A DNA stretch of 50,289 bases from positions 1 through 50,289 of the forward strand of contig NZ_LQQO01000062.1 of assembly GCF_001619955.1 (NCBI RefSeq), in the 5' to 3' direction. The notes under the pieces were generated by a model. It saw only the letters and a list, made by a program, of their open reading frames with translations. It ran no database searches and was not told the origin of the DNA. Numbering within the stretch: position 1 is the stretch's first letter; each line of letters opens with the position of its first letter. The stretch is from Sphingomonas hankookensis (GTDB lineage Bacteria > Pseudomonadota > Alphaproteobacteria > Sphingomonadales > Sphingomonadaceae). Both the position numbers and the translations under genes were made by a program. Of this stretch, positions 32,331 through 40,275 are shown piece by piece.

Positions 32331-34645
32331 TGGACACGGCGATCCGCAAGGTCTGCGTCATCGGCGCAGGGGTGATGGGGGCGGGCATCGCTGCGCATGT
32401 CGCCAATGCCGGGGTGCCGGTGCTGCTGCTCGATATCGCCAAGGACGGTCCCGACCGGGATGCGGTGGCGAAGGGTGCCGTCGCGCGCATGCTCAAGACC
32501 GATCCCGCGCCGTTCATGTCGAAATCGGCGGCGAAGCTGGTCGAAACCGGCAATATCGACGACCATCTCGACCGCATCGCCGAATGCGACTGGATCGTCG
32601 AGGCGATCGTCGAGCGACTGGATATCAAGCAGTCGCTCTATGCCCGGATCGAGGCGCTGAAGCGCCCCGGCACGGCGGTGTCGTCCAACACCTCGACCAT
32701 CCCGCTCGACCATCTGGTCGCGGGACGCAGCGAGGGGTTCCGCGCCGATTTCCTCATCACCCATTTCTTCAATCCGCCGCGCTATATGCGGCTGATCGAG
32801 ATCGTGCGGGGCAAGGATACCGACCCGGCGGTCGCGGGCAGGGTCGAGGATTTCGTCGACCGCAACCTCGGCAAGCGGATCGTGCGGGCGAAGGATACGC
32901 CGGGCTTCATCGCCAACCGCATCGGCACCTATTGGCTGGCGGTCGCGATCAACGCGGCGATGGATCTGGGGCTGACCGTCGAACAGGCCGACCAGATCGG
33001 GGGCCGGCCGATGGGCGTGCCCAAGACCGGCATCTTCGGGCTGGTCGATCTGGTCGGCATCGACCTGATGCCGCTCTTGTCCAAGAGCCTGACCGCGACC
33101 TTGCCGCAGGGCGATCCCTATTTCGACACGGTGCGGCCGATGCCGCTGGTCGACAAGATGATCGCGGAGGGGTTCACCGGCCGCAAGGGCAAGGGCGGTT
33201 TCTACCGCTTCGACAAGGCGACGCGGACCAAATATGCCATCGACCTCGCCACCGGCGAATATCGCGAACTGCAGACCCCCGCCGACCTGCCCGCCGATGC
33301 CGCGAAGGATCTGGGCAAGCTGATCGAACTGGAGGGGCCGTCGGGCGACTATGCCTGGGCGATCCTTGGGCGCGTGCTGCCCTATGCCGCGATGCTGGTG
33401 GGCGAGGCGGCCGACGATATCGTCGCGATCGATGATGCGATGAAGCTCGGCTATAACTGGAAATATGGCCCGTTCGAGCTGATCGACCGGATCGGCGCGG
33501 GCAAGCTGGCGGCGCGGCTACGGGCCGAAGGGCGTGCGGTGCCGGCGATCCTCGACACCGTGGGCGACCGGACATTCTACCGGGTCGAGGGCGGCCAGCG
33601 GCAATATCTGACGCGCGACGGCGCTTACGCCGATGTGGTGCGCGGCGAGGGCGTGCTGCTGCTCGAAGACGTCAAGCTGCGGTCGGAGCCGGTGCTGCGC
33701 AACGAATCGGCGGCCTTGTGGGACGTCGGCGACGGGGTCGTCTGCTTCGAGTTCACGGGCAAGAGCAACGCGCTCGACGACAAGGTGGTCGCGCTGCTGA
33801 ACGAGACGATCGCGGTCGTGCGCGAGCGGTTCAAGGCGCTGGTACTCTACACCGATGCGGCGAATTTCTCGGTCGGGGCCAATCTGTTCCTTGCGCTGTG
33901 GGCGGTGAAGTCCGGCGCGTGGGAGCAGATCGAACAGATGATCGGCGGCGGGCAGGCCACGTTCAAGGCGCTGAAATACGCGCCCTTCCCGGTGGTCGCG
34001 GCGCCGGCCGGCATGGCGCTGGGCGGCGGGTGCGAGATTTCGCTGCATGCCGATGCGATCCAGGCGCATGCCGAAACCTATATGGGCCTGGTCGAGGCGG
34101 GCGCCGGCCTCGTCCCCGGATGGGGCGGACATGGCGAGTTGCTCGACCGGATCGCGAAGGCCAAGGGCACCCCGCGCGGGCCGATGCCGGCGGTGGGCGT
34201 CGCGTTCGAGACGATCTCGACCGCCAAGGTGTCCAAGTCGGCGGCCGAGGCGCGCGAGCTGCACTTCCTGCGGGCGTCGGACGGCATTACGATGAACCGC
34301 GACCGGTTGCTGGCCGATGCGAAGGCCAGGGCGCTGGCGCTGGTCGATGGGTACACGCCGCCCGAGCCGCCGGTGTATCGCCTGCCCGGCGAAAGCGGCC
34401 GGATCGCGATTGCCGATGTCGTGCGCGGGTTCCGGGCGAAGGGGCTGGCGACGCCCTATGACGAGGTCGTGTCGGGCCGCGTCGCCGAGGTGCTGACCGG
34501 CGGCGATACCGACATCATCGATGTCGTGACCGAAGAGGCGCTGCTGACGCTGGAGCGCCGTGTGTTCCTCGACGCGATGCGCGACACGCGGACGCAGGAC
34601 CGGGTGACCCATGTGCTGCAGACGGGGAAGCCGCTCCGGAATTGA
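32327..34645 (+). CDS. 3-hydroxyacyl-CoA dehydrogenase / enoyl-CoA hydratase fusion
   Basis: A 772-residue bifunctional beta-oxidation enzyme. The start overlaps the thiolase stop. Domain order is dehydrogenase first: the Rossmann motif VCVIGAGVMGAGIAAHVANA, SSNTSTIPLDHLVAG, FNPPRYMRLIEI and the C-terminal HAD domain (~190-400). The crotonase domain follows (~480-700) with FSVGANLFLAL, AAPAGMALGGGCEISLHADA and GLVEAGAGLVPGWGG; the two acidic residues of the hydratase site appear in GGCEISLH and LVEAG. This order is inverted relative to E. coli FadB but is common in proteobacteria. With the thiolase it can complete three steps of the fatty-acid spiral. Confidence 0.93.
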   Translation: MMDTAIRKVCVIGAGVMGAGIAAHVANAGVPVLLLDIAKDGPDRDAVAKGAVARMLKTDPAPFMSKSAAKLVETGNIDDHLDRIAECDWIVEAIVERLDIKQSLYARIEALKRPGTAVSSNTSTIPLDHLVAGRSEGFRADFLITHFFNPPRYMRLIEIVRGKDTDPAVAGRVEDFVDRNLGKRIVRAKDTPGFIANRIGTYWLAVAINAAMDLGLTVEQADQIGGRPMGVPKTGIFGLVDLVGIDLMPLLSKSLTATLPQGDPYFDTVRPMPLVDKMIAEGFTGRKGKGGFYRFDKATRTKYAIDLATGEYRELQTPADLPADAAKDLGKLIELEGPSGDYAWAILGRVLPYAAMLVGEAADDIVAIDDAMKLGYNWKYGPFELIDRIGAGKLAARLRAEGRAVPAILDTVGDRTFYRVEGGQRQYLTRDGAYADVVRGEGVLLLEDVKLRSEPVLRNESAALWDVGDGVVCFEFTGKSNALDDKVVALLNETIAVVRERFKALVLYTDAANFSVGANLFLALWAVKSGAWEQIEQMIGGGQATFKALKYAPFPVVAAPAGMALGGGCEISLHADAIQAHAETYMGLVEAGAGLVPGWGGHGELLDRIAKAKGTPRGPMPAVGVAFETISTAKVSKSAAEARELHFLRASDGITMNRDRLLADAKARALALVDGYTPPEPPVYRLPGESGRIAIADVVRGFRAKGLATPYDEVVSGRVAEVLTGGDTDIIDVVTEEALLTLERRVFLDAMRDTRTQDRVTHVLQTGKPLRN

Positions 34646-34700
34646 TGGGCAGGGGTTCGCCCCCTGGTCCGACCGCCACCCCGGGCTTGATCCATCCAGA

Positions 34701-34784
34701 GTACCCCCGCGCAGGCGGGGGTCCAGGGTTCCGAACGCAGCGGTTGCGTTGCGTGGCTCTGGACCCCCGCCTGCGCGGGGGTAC
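34701..34784. repeat. Palindromic REP doublet (type B)
   Basis: GTACCCCCGCGCAGGCGGGG...CCCCGCCTGCGCGGGGGTAC, 84 bp, downstream of the beta-oxidation operon. A decayed type A half (ACCCCGGGCTTGATCC) precedes it at 34678-34693. Confidence 0.88.
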
Positions 34785-34858
34785 GGGCACGCTCTACCGG
34801 CACCAGCGGGCAGGGGGTATCGAACAACCATCCCCACGGGTATTTCTGCAGGATAGCC

Positions 34859-34885
34859 GGAACGCTAGCGTACCGATAGGATCGG
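34859..34885 (+). promoter_or_regulatory. Possible second GGAAC-type stress promoter
   Basis: GGAAC (34859-34863) is followed nine bases later by CCGATAGG, which is also found after GGAAC in the stronger site at 35104-35128. The GTT of the -10 element is missing here, so this is a weak candidate for the 64-residue gene. Confidence 0.25.
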
Positions 34886-34888
34886 TGC

Positions 34889-35083
34889 ATGGCCATCCCC
34901 GACAGTCCTCCGCTCGCTCCGCTGTCCCCGTTGGAGGAACGCGCCTATCTGCTCGGCAGGGCGGAAGTACATCGGCAACTTGCTGAGAATACCGCCGAAA
35001 TAGAAATACGCGCGATCCATTTGCGCATGGCGCGGCTATACGCGGAGCAGGCGGCGCTGATCGTCATGGTAGTTTCGGACTAG
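34889..35083 (+). CDS. Small helical protein of unknown function
   Basis: A 64-residue protein (MAIPDSPPLAPLSPLEERAY...) that is Pro-rich at the start and then one continuous amphipathic helix (LGRAEVHRQLAENTAEIEIR, HLRMARLYAEQAALIVMVV). AGGAT lies upstream of the ATG. No family is recognised. The regular helix and placement ahead of stress genes support a genuine gene, perhaps a small stress-associated protein. Confidence 0.55.
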   Translation: MAIPDSPPLAPLSPLEERAYLLGRAEVHRQLAENTAEIEIRAIHLRMARLYAEQAALIVMVVSD

Positions 35084-35103
35084 CCGACCCCGCAAAGATA
35101 CCA

Positions 35104-35128
35104 GGAACACTGTTCCTGCCGATAGGTT
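35104..35128 (+). promoter_or_regulatory. EcfG-type general stress response promoter
   Basis: GGAAC (35104-35108), 16 bp, then GGTT (35125-35128) matches the alphaproteobacterial EcfG consensus GGAAC-N16/17-cGTT except for one base of the -10. The -35 lies in a perfect 17-bp palindrome (CAGGAACA-C-TGTTCCTG, 35102-35118). It precedes the lipoprotein and CsbD genes, typical members of this regulon. Confidence 0.65.
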
Positions 35129-35179
35129 GATGCGCCCTGACCGGTCGCACCCCTGCGACCGTGTCGTGGGAGACCGGCG

Positions 35180-35500
35180 ATGAAGGCAGTTGCGATTACC
35201 CTGCTCGGCACCTTGGCACTGGGCGCCTGTGCCGCGCCCGCGACCCGTATCTCGACCGGGCTCCAGCGTTACGGGCTGGACGAGGCGCGCGCCGATTGCG
35301 TCGGTACGCGGCTGCAGGGCGACCTGTCGCTCGGCCAGCTGCAACAGCTCGGCCGCGCCGCCGCCGCGTACAAGAAGGACGATCCCAATCCGGCCGCGCT
35401 GACGGTCGGCGACCTCGTGCGCGTGGCGGGCGAGATCAAGGACCCGGCGATCGCGCTGGCGGTCGGCAAGGCGGCGGCGGGCTGCAACGTCCTGCCCTGA
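35180..35500 (+). CDS. Small lipoprotein
   Basis: A 106-residue protein with a lipoprotein signal (MKAVAITLLGTLALGACAAP, lipobox LGAC, Cys17) and a soluble helical domain carrying two further cysteines (ARADCVGTRL and AAAGCNVLP), which may form a disulfide. GGGAGA precedes the ATG. The function is unknown. It is first after the EcfG-like promoter and 34 bp before the CsbD gene, so it is probably co-expressed as an envelope stress component. Confidence 0.75.
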   Translation: MKAVAITLLGTLALGACAAPATRISTGLQRYGLDEARADCVGTRLQGDLSLGQLQQLGRAAAAYKKDDPNPAALTVGDLVRVAGEIKDPAIALAVGKAAAGCNVLP

Positions 35501-35534
35501 TTTCCCGCGAACCATCCGACAAAGGACAAGCATC

Positions 35535-35900
35535 ATGAACAAGGACGAGTTCCAAGGCGGCGTGCGCTACGCGACCGGCAAGGTCGAGAAGGCGGTCGGC
35601 GACGTGGTCGACCATCGCGGATTGCAGGTCGACGGCGTGGTCGACCAGGTCGCGGGCGGCGCGCAGCACAGCTATGGCCGCGTCCGCGCGATCATCGAGG
35701 ATGCGATCGAAAGCGCCCCGGCGCTGGCCGAAGAGGCACAGGCGAAGCTCAAGACCGCCGGCCGTCAGGTCGCCGATCGTGCGCAGCAGGGCGGCAAGGT
35801 CGCGCAGCGCACCGTAGAGGATCAGCCGCTGTTGTGGGCGGCGGGTGCCGCGCTGCTCGGCTATGGCCTGGCGTGGCTGCTGCACGGGCGTCGCGGCTGA
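35535..35900 (+). CDS. CsbD-like stress protein with C-terminal membrane anchor
   Basis: A 121-residue protein. The N-terminus (MNKDEFQGGVRYATGKVEKA) matches the start of CsbD-family stress proteins, followed by a longer alanine-rich helical region (APALAEEAQAKLKTAGRQVA) and a hydrophobic C-terminal helix (LLWAAGAALLGYGLAWLLHG). This combination resembles ElaB/YqjD-type tail-anchored proteins. CsbD genes are typical targets of the general stress response in alphaproteobacteria. It precedes the PAS-LuxR gene by eight bases. Confidence 0.82.
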   Translation: MNKDEFQGGVRYATGKVEKAVGDVVDHRGLQVDGVVDQVAGGAQHSYGRVRAIIEDAIESAPALAEEAQAKLKTAGRQVADRAQQGGKVAQRTVEDQPLLWAAGAALLGYGLAWLLHGRRG

Positions 35901-35908
35901 GCGGACCC

Positions 35909-37426
35909 ATGAGCGAGGCTGCGTTCAAGTCCCTGCGCGAGACCGCCGATCTGCGCCATCTGCGCCAGATCGTCGCGGGCCTCGACGAGGGGGTGATCCT
36001 GATCGATCCCGACCAGAGCCTGCTGTGGGCGAACGATGCCGCGCTGGCGATGCACGGGGTCGGCGACATTGCCGACCTCGGCGCGACGGTCGAGGAATAT
36101 CGCTCGCGCTTCCAGCTGCGCTATCGCAACAACCACCGGCTCGAAGCGGACGATTATCCGCTCGAGCGGGTGGTGGCGGGCGACCGATTCTCCGAAGTGG
36201 TGGTCGAGGTGACCGTCGCGGGCGAGGAGGAGCCGCGCTGGGTCCATCAGGTGCGCAGCCTCGTGCTGAACGACAGCGACGACGGTGAACCGGCGTGCCT
36301 GGTGCTGATCCTGCAGGACGTGTCGGCGCAATATGAAGCGGAGGACCGGTTCGAACAGTCGTTCAACGCCAATCCCGCCCCCGCCGTCATCTGTCGCCTG
36401 CGCGACCTGCGCTTCGTGAAGGTCAATCAGGGGTTCCTCGACATGACCGGGTTCGAACGCGAACAGGTGCTGGCGAAGACGGTGTACGATATCGACGTGC
36501 TGCGCGCGGCCGAGCGGCGCGACCTTGCCAAGGAACGGCTGAGCGAAGGGCGCACCATCCCGCAGATGGAGGCCGAGCTGGAACTGCCCGGCGGCGGGAC
36601 CAAGCTGGTCATCGTCGCGGGACAGCCGATCGATATGGGCGATCAGCCGTGCATGTTGTTCACCTTCGCCGACCTCGAACCGCGGCGCACGGCGGAAGCG
36701 GCGCTGCGCCATAGCGAGGAGCGCTTCACCCGGATGTTCCAGCTGGCGCCGGTGCCGATGGCGATCGGTGCGCGCGACGGGCATCTGCTGTGCGGGGTCA
36801 ATGCCAGCTTCACCGCGATGACCGGCTATGACGCGGACGAGATCATCGGCCGGCCGCTGGGCGAGGTCGAATTGTGGGAAAGCGGCGAGGTGCGCAAGGG
36901 CATCGAGCAGGCGATCGACGCCGGCCGCGACCTGCGCGGGCATGAGGCGCGCATCCATGCCAAGGACAACGCGATCATCGACTGCCTGATTTCGACCGAG
37001 GCGATCCGCCTGGGCGACGATGCGTGCGTGCTGTGGGCGTTCCAGGACATCACCCAGCGCAAGGCGACCGAGCTGGAACTGGTCGAGGCGATCGAGGCGG
37101 TGATGAAGGACACCAGCTGGTTCAGCCGATCGATCATGGAGAAGCTGGCCCGGCTGCGCACGCCGCAGGCGGCCAATGACGGCCCCGGCCTCGACGACCT
37201 GACGCCGCGCGAACGCGAGGTGCTGGCGCTGATCTGTCGCGGGTGCGACGACAAGACGATCGCGCGGACGCTGGATGTGTCGGGCAATACCGTGCGCAAC
37301 CATGTCGCGCGCATCTATGCCAAGATCGGCGTCAACCGCCGCATCGCCGCCGTCGCCTGGGCCCGCGCGCGCGGCTTCGACGGCGACGCGCTCGACCGGA
37401 ACATCGAACAGGAGGCGACATCATGA
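35909..37426 (+). CDS. Triple-PAS sensor with LuxR-type DNA-binding domain
   Basis: A 505-residue one-component regulator (start MSEAAFKSLRETADLRHL at 35909). The first PAS (~20-150: GLDEGVILIDPDQSLLWAND) is followed by a PAC-like segment, a second PAS (~165-275: FNANPAPAVICRLRDLRFVK, FLDMTGFEREQVLAKT) and a third (~285-400: MFQLAPVPMAIGARDGHLLC, FTAMTGYDADEIIGRPLGEV). The C-terminal HTH is LTPREREVLALICRGCDDKT...VSGNTVRNHVARIYAKIGVN. No kinase or receiver domain is present. The ligand is unknown; the conserved LOV cysteine motif is absent. The stop overlaps the start of a 59-residue gene, indicating coupling. Confidence 0.9.
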   Translation: MSEAAFKSLRETADLRHLRQIVAGLDEGVILIDPDQSLLWANDAALAMHGVGDIADLGATVEEYRSRFQLRYRNNHRLEADDYPLERVVAGDRFSEVVVEVTVAGEEEPRWVHQVRSLVLNDSDDGEPACLVLILQDVSAQYEAEDRFEQSFNANPAPAVICRLRDLRFVKVNQGFLDMTGFEREQVLAKTVYDIDVLRAAERRDLAKERLSEGRTIPQMEAELELPGGGTKLVIVAGQPIDMGDQPCMLFTFADLEPRRTAEAALRHSEERFTRMFQLAPVPMAIGARDGHLLCGVNASFTAMTGYDADEIIGRPLGEVELWESGEVRKGIEQAIDAGRDLRGHEARIHAKDNAIIDCLISTEAIRLGDDACVLWAFQDITQRKATELELVEAIEAVMKDTSWFSRSIMEKLARLRTPQAANDGPGLDDLTPREREVLALICRGCDDKTIARTLDVSGNTVRNHVARIYAKIGVNRRIAAVAWARARGFDGDALDRNIEQEATS

Positions 37427-37602
37427 CCGACCATGACGACCGGTCGCCCGACAAGAAGGCGGCCGACCGAACCCGGGCTTCGGTGCTGGAGGCGATGGGC
37501 ACGCTGATGGGCGATGACGGCGCCCGGCGCGACGGGGCGAAGCGCAAGCAGGACCCCGACGCCGACCCGGACGCCGGGAAGGATTTGCCGGACGCGCGCT
37601 GA
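37423..37602 (+). CDS. Charged microprotein coupled to the PAS-LuxR gene
   Basis: A 59-residue, highly charged and probably disordered protein (MTDHDDRSPDKKAADRTRAS, then DDGARRDGAKRKQDPDADPD). The start overlaps the regulator's stop (ATGA) with AGGAGG upstream. No family was recognised. The coupling suggests it works with or is induced beside the regulator. Confidence 0.65.
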   Translation: MTDHDDRSPDKKAADRTRASVLEAMGTLMGDDGARRDGAKRKQDPDADPDAGKDLPDAR

Positions 37603-37633
37603 CGCGCCCGCAAGAGTTTCAACAGGAGACAAC

Positions 37634-38545
37634 ATGGCTACCAATATTTCCAACGGCTTCGCGCCGGTCGACGAGACGCGCCTGGGCAAGACCGCGACGC
37701 GGCTGTCCTGGGGTGCGGTGTTCGCCGGCGTCGTCATCGCGGTGGCGGTGCAGCTGGTGCTCGGCATTCTCGGCGCCGGGATCGGCCTGAGCATGGTCGA
37801 TCCGGTCGAAGGCACCACGCCGGGGGCGGCCGGATTCGGCATCGGCGCCGGCATCTACTGGCTGATCACGACCGTCGTCGCACTGGGCGCGGGCGGCTAT
37901 GCCGCGGCGCGGGTAGCGGGCGTGCATGAACGCTTCGACGCGCTGGTCCATGGCCTGGTCGTGTGGGGCGTCACGCTGATCCTGACGCTGTACCTGCTGA
38001 CCTCGGCGGTCGGCGGCATCATCGGCGGCGCGTTCCGCACGGTCGGCGCGGTCGCGGGCACGGCGGGCAATGCGGTGGGTGCCGTGGCGTCGGCCGCTCC
38101 GGTCGCCGCATCGGCCGCCGGCGTCGACGGGCAGGACGTGCAGGAAGCCGCGCGCGACGTGCGCAGCGAAGCCGCCGCGTACCTGTCGGATGCGCCCAAC
38201 GATCCGGCGCAGATGACCCAGGAACAGGCGCAGGCCGAAATCGCCCGCCAGCTGCCCGCGCTCGCCCGCGGCGGTGCCGAGGGCCAGCAGGCCGAGAGCC
38301 GCATCGTCGACGTGGTCGCCGCGCAGCGCAAGATCAGCCGCGAAGAGGCGCAGGCGCAGGTGACCCGCGCCAAGCAGCAGTTCGTCCAGACCAAGAACGA
38401 GGCCGTCGCCACCGCCAAGTCGGCGACCGACAAGGCCGCGGGCGCCGCCGCCGGCACCTCGTTCGTCCTCGTCCTCGCGCTGCTGATCGGCGCGGCGGCG
38501 GCCGGTTTCGGTGCAACCGCGGCGACCCGCCGCCGGCTGCACTGA
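37634..38545 (+). CDS. Membrane protein with glycine-zipper helices and long soluble loop
   Basis: A 303-residue protein with AGGAG five bases before the ATG. There are three N-terminal helices (LSWGAVFAGVVIAVAVQLVL, FGIGAGIYWLITTVVALGAG, LVHGLVVWGVTLILTLYLLT), a Gly/Ala-rich zipper (GGIIGGAFRTVGAVAGTAGN), a ~130-residue Ala/Gln/Glu-rich helical domain (AQAEIARQLPALARGGAEGQ, ISREEAQAQVTRAKQQFVQT) and a final helix ending RRRLH. The architecture resembles proteins sometimes annotated as PhnA-like or TIGR04086-like, but no confident family was recognised. It belongs to the stress cluster by position. Confidence 0.8.
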   Translation: MATNISNGFAPVDETRLGKTATRLSWGAVFAGVVIAVAVQLVLGILGAGIGLSMVDPVEGTTPGAAGFGIGAGIYWLITTVVALGAGGYAAARVAGVHERFDALVHGLVVWGVTLILTLYLLTSAVGGIIGGAFRTVGAVAGTAGNAVGAVASAAPVAASAAGVDGQDVQEAARDVRSEAAAYLSDAPNDPAQMTQEQAQAEIARQLPALARGGAEGQQAESRIVDVVAAQRKISREEAQAQVTRAKQQFVQTKNEAVATAKSATDKAAGAAAGTSFVLVLALLIGAAAAGFGATAATRRRLH

Positions 38546-38607
38546 GTGTGCGCGGCGGGCCGGCGTATCTCGGTCCGCCGCATCCTTTCCTGCATGGGAG
38601 AAACGAC

Positions 38608-38748
38608 ATGACCAAGAAGATCGCCCTCGGCCTCGTCCTCGCCGCGTCGGTAACGCTGGGCGCGTGCAATACCGTCAACGGCGCGGGCAAGGACCTGCGT
38701 TCGGCCGGATCGGCCGTGTCCGGCGCATCGGGCCAGGACAAGAAGTGA
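38608..38748 (+). CDS. Entericidin-like small lipoprotein
   Basis: A 46-residue lipoprotein (MTKKIALGLVLAASVTLGAC, lipobox LGAC, Cys20) with the entericidin A/B tail NTVNGAGKDLRSAGSAVSG. Entericidins are stress-induced membrane lipoproteins linked to bacteriolysis in E. coli and widely present in alphaproteobacteria as single copies. GGGAG lies upstream. An intrinsic terminator follows directly, closing the stress cluster. Confidence 0.9.
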   Translation: MTKKIALGLVLAASVTLGACNTVNGAGKDLRSAGSAVSGASGQDKK

Positions 38749-38755
38749 CGGCAGG

Positions 38756-38787
38756 ACGGCGCGGTGGGTGACCATCGCGCCGTTTTT
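38756..38787 (+). terminator. Intrinsic terminator of the stress cluster
   Basis: CGGCGCG (38757-38763) pairs perfectly with CGCGCCG (38776-38782), with an inner GGT/ACC pairing, followed by five T residues. It lies eight bases after the entericidin-like stop. Confidence 0.8.
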
Positions 38788-38793
38788 CCTTGT

Positions 38794-39107
38794 CGTCACC
38801 CCGAGCTTGACCCGGGGTCCCGCTTATTCCTGCCGTAGAAGAAGAAGCGGGACCCCGGATCAAGTCCGGGGTGACGTTGTGGGTGGGGCTGCCTTCGTCA
38901 TTCCCGCGCAGGCGGGAATCCATTGTCGCTGCCGGTCCAGCTTGATCCGCGACGCTGGCGTCTATGGACTCCCGCCTGCGCGGGAGTGACGACGGGCGGG
39001 TCCGGACGGCCGAGCTGAACCAGACGTCATCCCAGCGAAGGCTGGGATCTCTCGTTGACAGCACGTCGCAGGAGCCGCTGGAGACCCCAGCCTTCGCTGG
39101 GGTGACG
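38794..39107. repeat. Composite of three REP doublets (types A, C, D) beside copB
   Basis: Type A 38794-38876 (CGTCACCCCGAGCTTGACCC...GTCCGGGGTGACG), type C 38896-38991 (CGTCATTCCCGCGCAGGCGG...), and type D 39025-39107 (CGTCATCCCAGCGAAGGCTG...GCTGGGGTGACG) stand head to tail. A shortened relative of the whole composite lies at 42166-42416 on the other side of copBA. No gene is seen here. Confidence 0.9.
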
Positions 39108-39129
39108 TTTCAGGCGGACGGGCCGAAGG

Positions 39130-40275
39130 TTAGAACCACGCTCTCACGCCGAAGACAAAACTAACGCCCCCGGTATCGTCACCCCTTGCGCGACCGAACC
39201 GCGCGGTCCGGCCGAACCGGCGTTCCCACGCGACGCCGATGTAGGGCGCGAACTCGCGTACCCCTTCGTAGCGCAGGCGCACGGCCGCCTCCATCGTCGA
39301 CAGCCCGGCGCCGGTGCCGGTCGCCGCGACGTCCTGGGCCGACAGGTTCGCCTCGATCCGGGGTTGCAGCGTGACGTAATTGGTGATGCGCTGGTCGTAA
39401 TAGCCCTCGATCCGGCCAAGCAGTTCGCCCTTGGTCGACAGGAACAGCGCGCCGCCGACCTCGAACCAGCCTGGGGCCAGCCCCTCGATACCGACGGTCG
39501 CATAGGTGCGCGACGGGTGCGGGCGAATGTCGTGGCGGATGCCGGCCTGCAGATTCCAGTAGGGATCGAGCGCGCGTGAGTAGAGCGCCTGCACTTCGGC
39601 GTGGCCGACCGCGCTGCCGAATTCGCCTTCGCCCTCAGACTTGAGCCACAGCCGGTGGATGTCGCCGCCGATCCAGCCCTGACCTTCCCAGCGATAGCCG
39701 TCGCGGCCCTTGCGCAACTGCACCTCGGCGAGGTCGGCAAGGCCCATGGCGAAGGTCATGCCGCCATGTTCGCGGCGCAGGGCATTGTCGCGGGCGGCGG
39801 CCATCGCTTGCGCGCCCCAGAAGCGGTCGGCAAGATGATCGCGCGCCGGTGCGGGAGCGGGCCTGTTTCCCGGCGGCAGGTCGGTGCCGGTCGCGCCCGT
39901 TGCCATGTCATCGGCTTGCGGGTCCGGCATGGTCATGCCCGACATGTCGTGTCCGGCGTGCGGATCGGTGGCGGGCGGCCGCATCGTCATGCCCGGCATG
40001 GCGTGACCGGCATGCGGGTCCGCCGCCGTGCCCGGCTGCATCGCGGACATGTCGTGGCCCGCATGGGGATCGGGTGCCGTCGGGGTCGCGGGGGGCTTCC
40101 GTCTGGCCGGGGCGGGGCGCGTGGGCTTGCGCTTCGCGGCGGGCTTGCGCGCCGGTTTGGCGGCGGGACGCGCAGGCATCACCACGCCGGGCATGTGCAT
40201 CGAATGATCCATCGCCTGCGCGATCGCCGGGGCGGGGGCGAGCACGGCGCCGGCCAGCAACAGCGCGCGGATCAT
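39130..40275 (-). CDS. copB: Copper resistance outer-membrane protein CopB
   Basis: A 381-residue outer-membrane protein with a signal peptide (MIRALLLAGAVLAPAPAIAQ). The N-terminal ~130 residues are rich in Met, His, Pro and Lys/Arg, with three near-repeats around DPHAGHDMSGM that can bind copper. The rest is a CopB barrel (RFWGAQAMAAARDNALRREH, WEGQGWIGGDIHRLWLKSEG, NLQAGIRHDIRPHPSRTYAT, FAPYIGVAWERRFGRTARFG) ending in Phe. The start overlaps the CopA stop (ATGA). It acts with CopA in periplasmic copper sequestration and export. Confidence 0.95.
   Translation of the reverse strand: MIRALLLAGAVLAPAPAIAQAMDHSMHMPGVVMPARPAAKPARKPAAKRKPTRPAPARRKPPATPTAPDPHAGHDMSAMQPGTAADPHAGHAMPGMTMRPPATDPHAGHDMSGMTMPDPQADDMATGATGTDLPPGNRPAPAPARDHLADRFWGAQAMAAARDNALRREHGGMTFAMGLADLAEVQLRKGRDGYRWEGQGWIGGDIHRLWLKSEGEGEFGSAVGHAEVQALYSRALDPYWNLQAGIRHDIRPHPSRTYATVGIEGLAPGWFEVGGALFLSTKGELLGRIEGYYDQRITNYVTLQPRIEANLSAQDVAATGTGAGLSTMEAAVRLRYEGVREFAPYIGVAWERRFGRTARFGRARGDDTGGVSFVFGVRAWF

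Noticed and set aside
38794..39107. CRISPR-like array
   Set aside because: The repeats are different palindromic REP types with irregular spacing, not identical repeats with unique spacers, and no cas gene is present.
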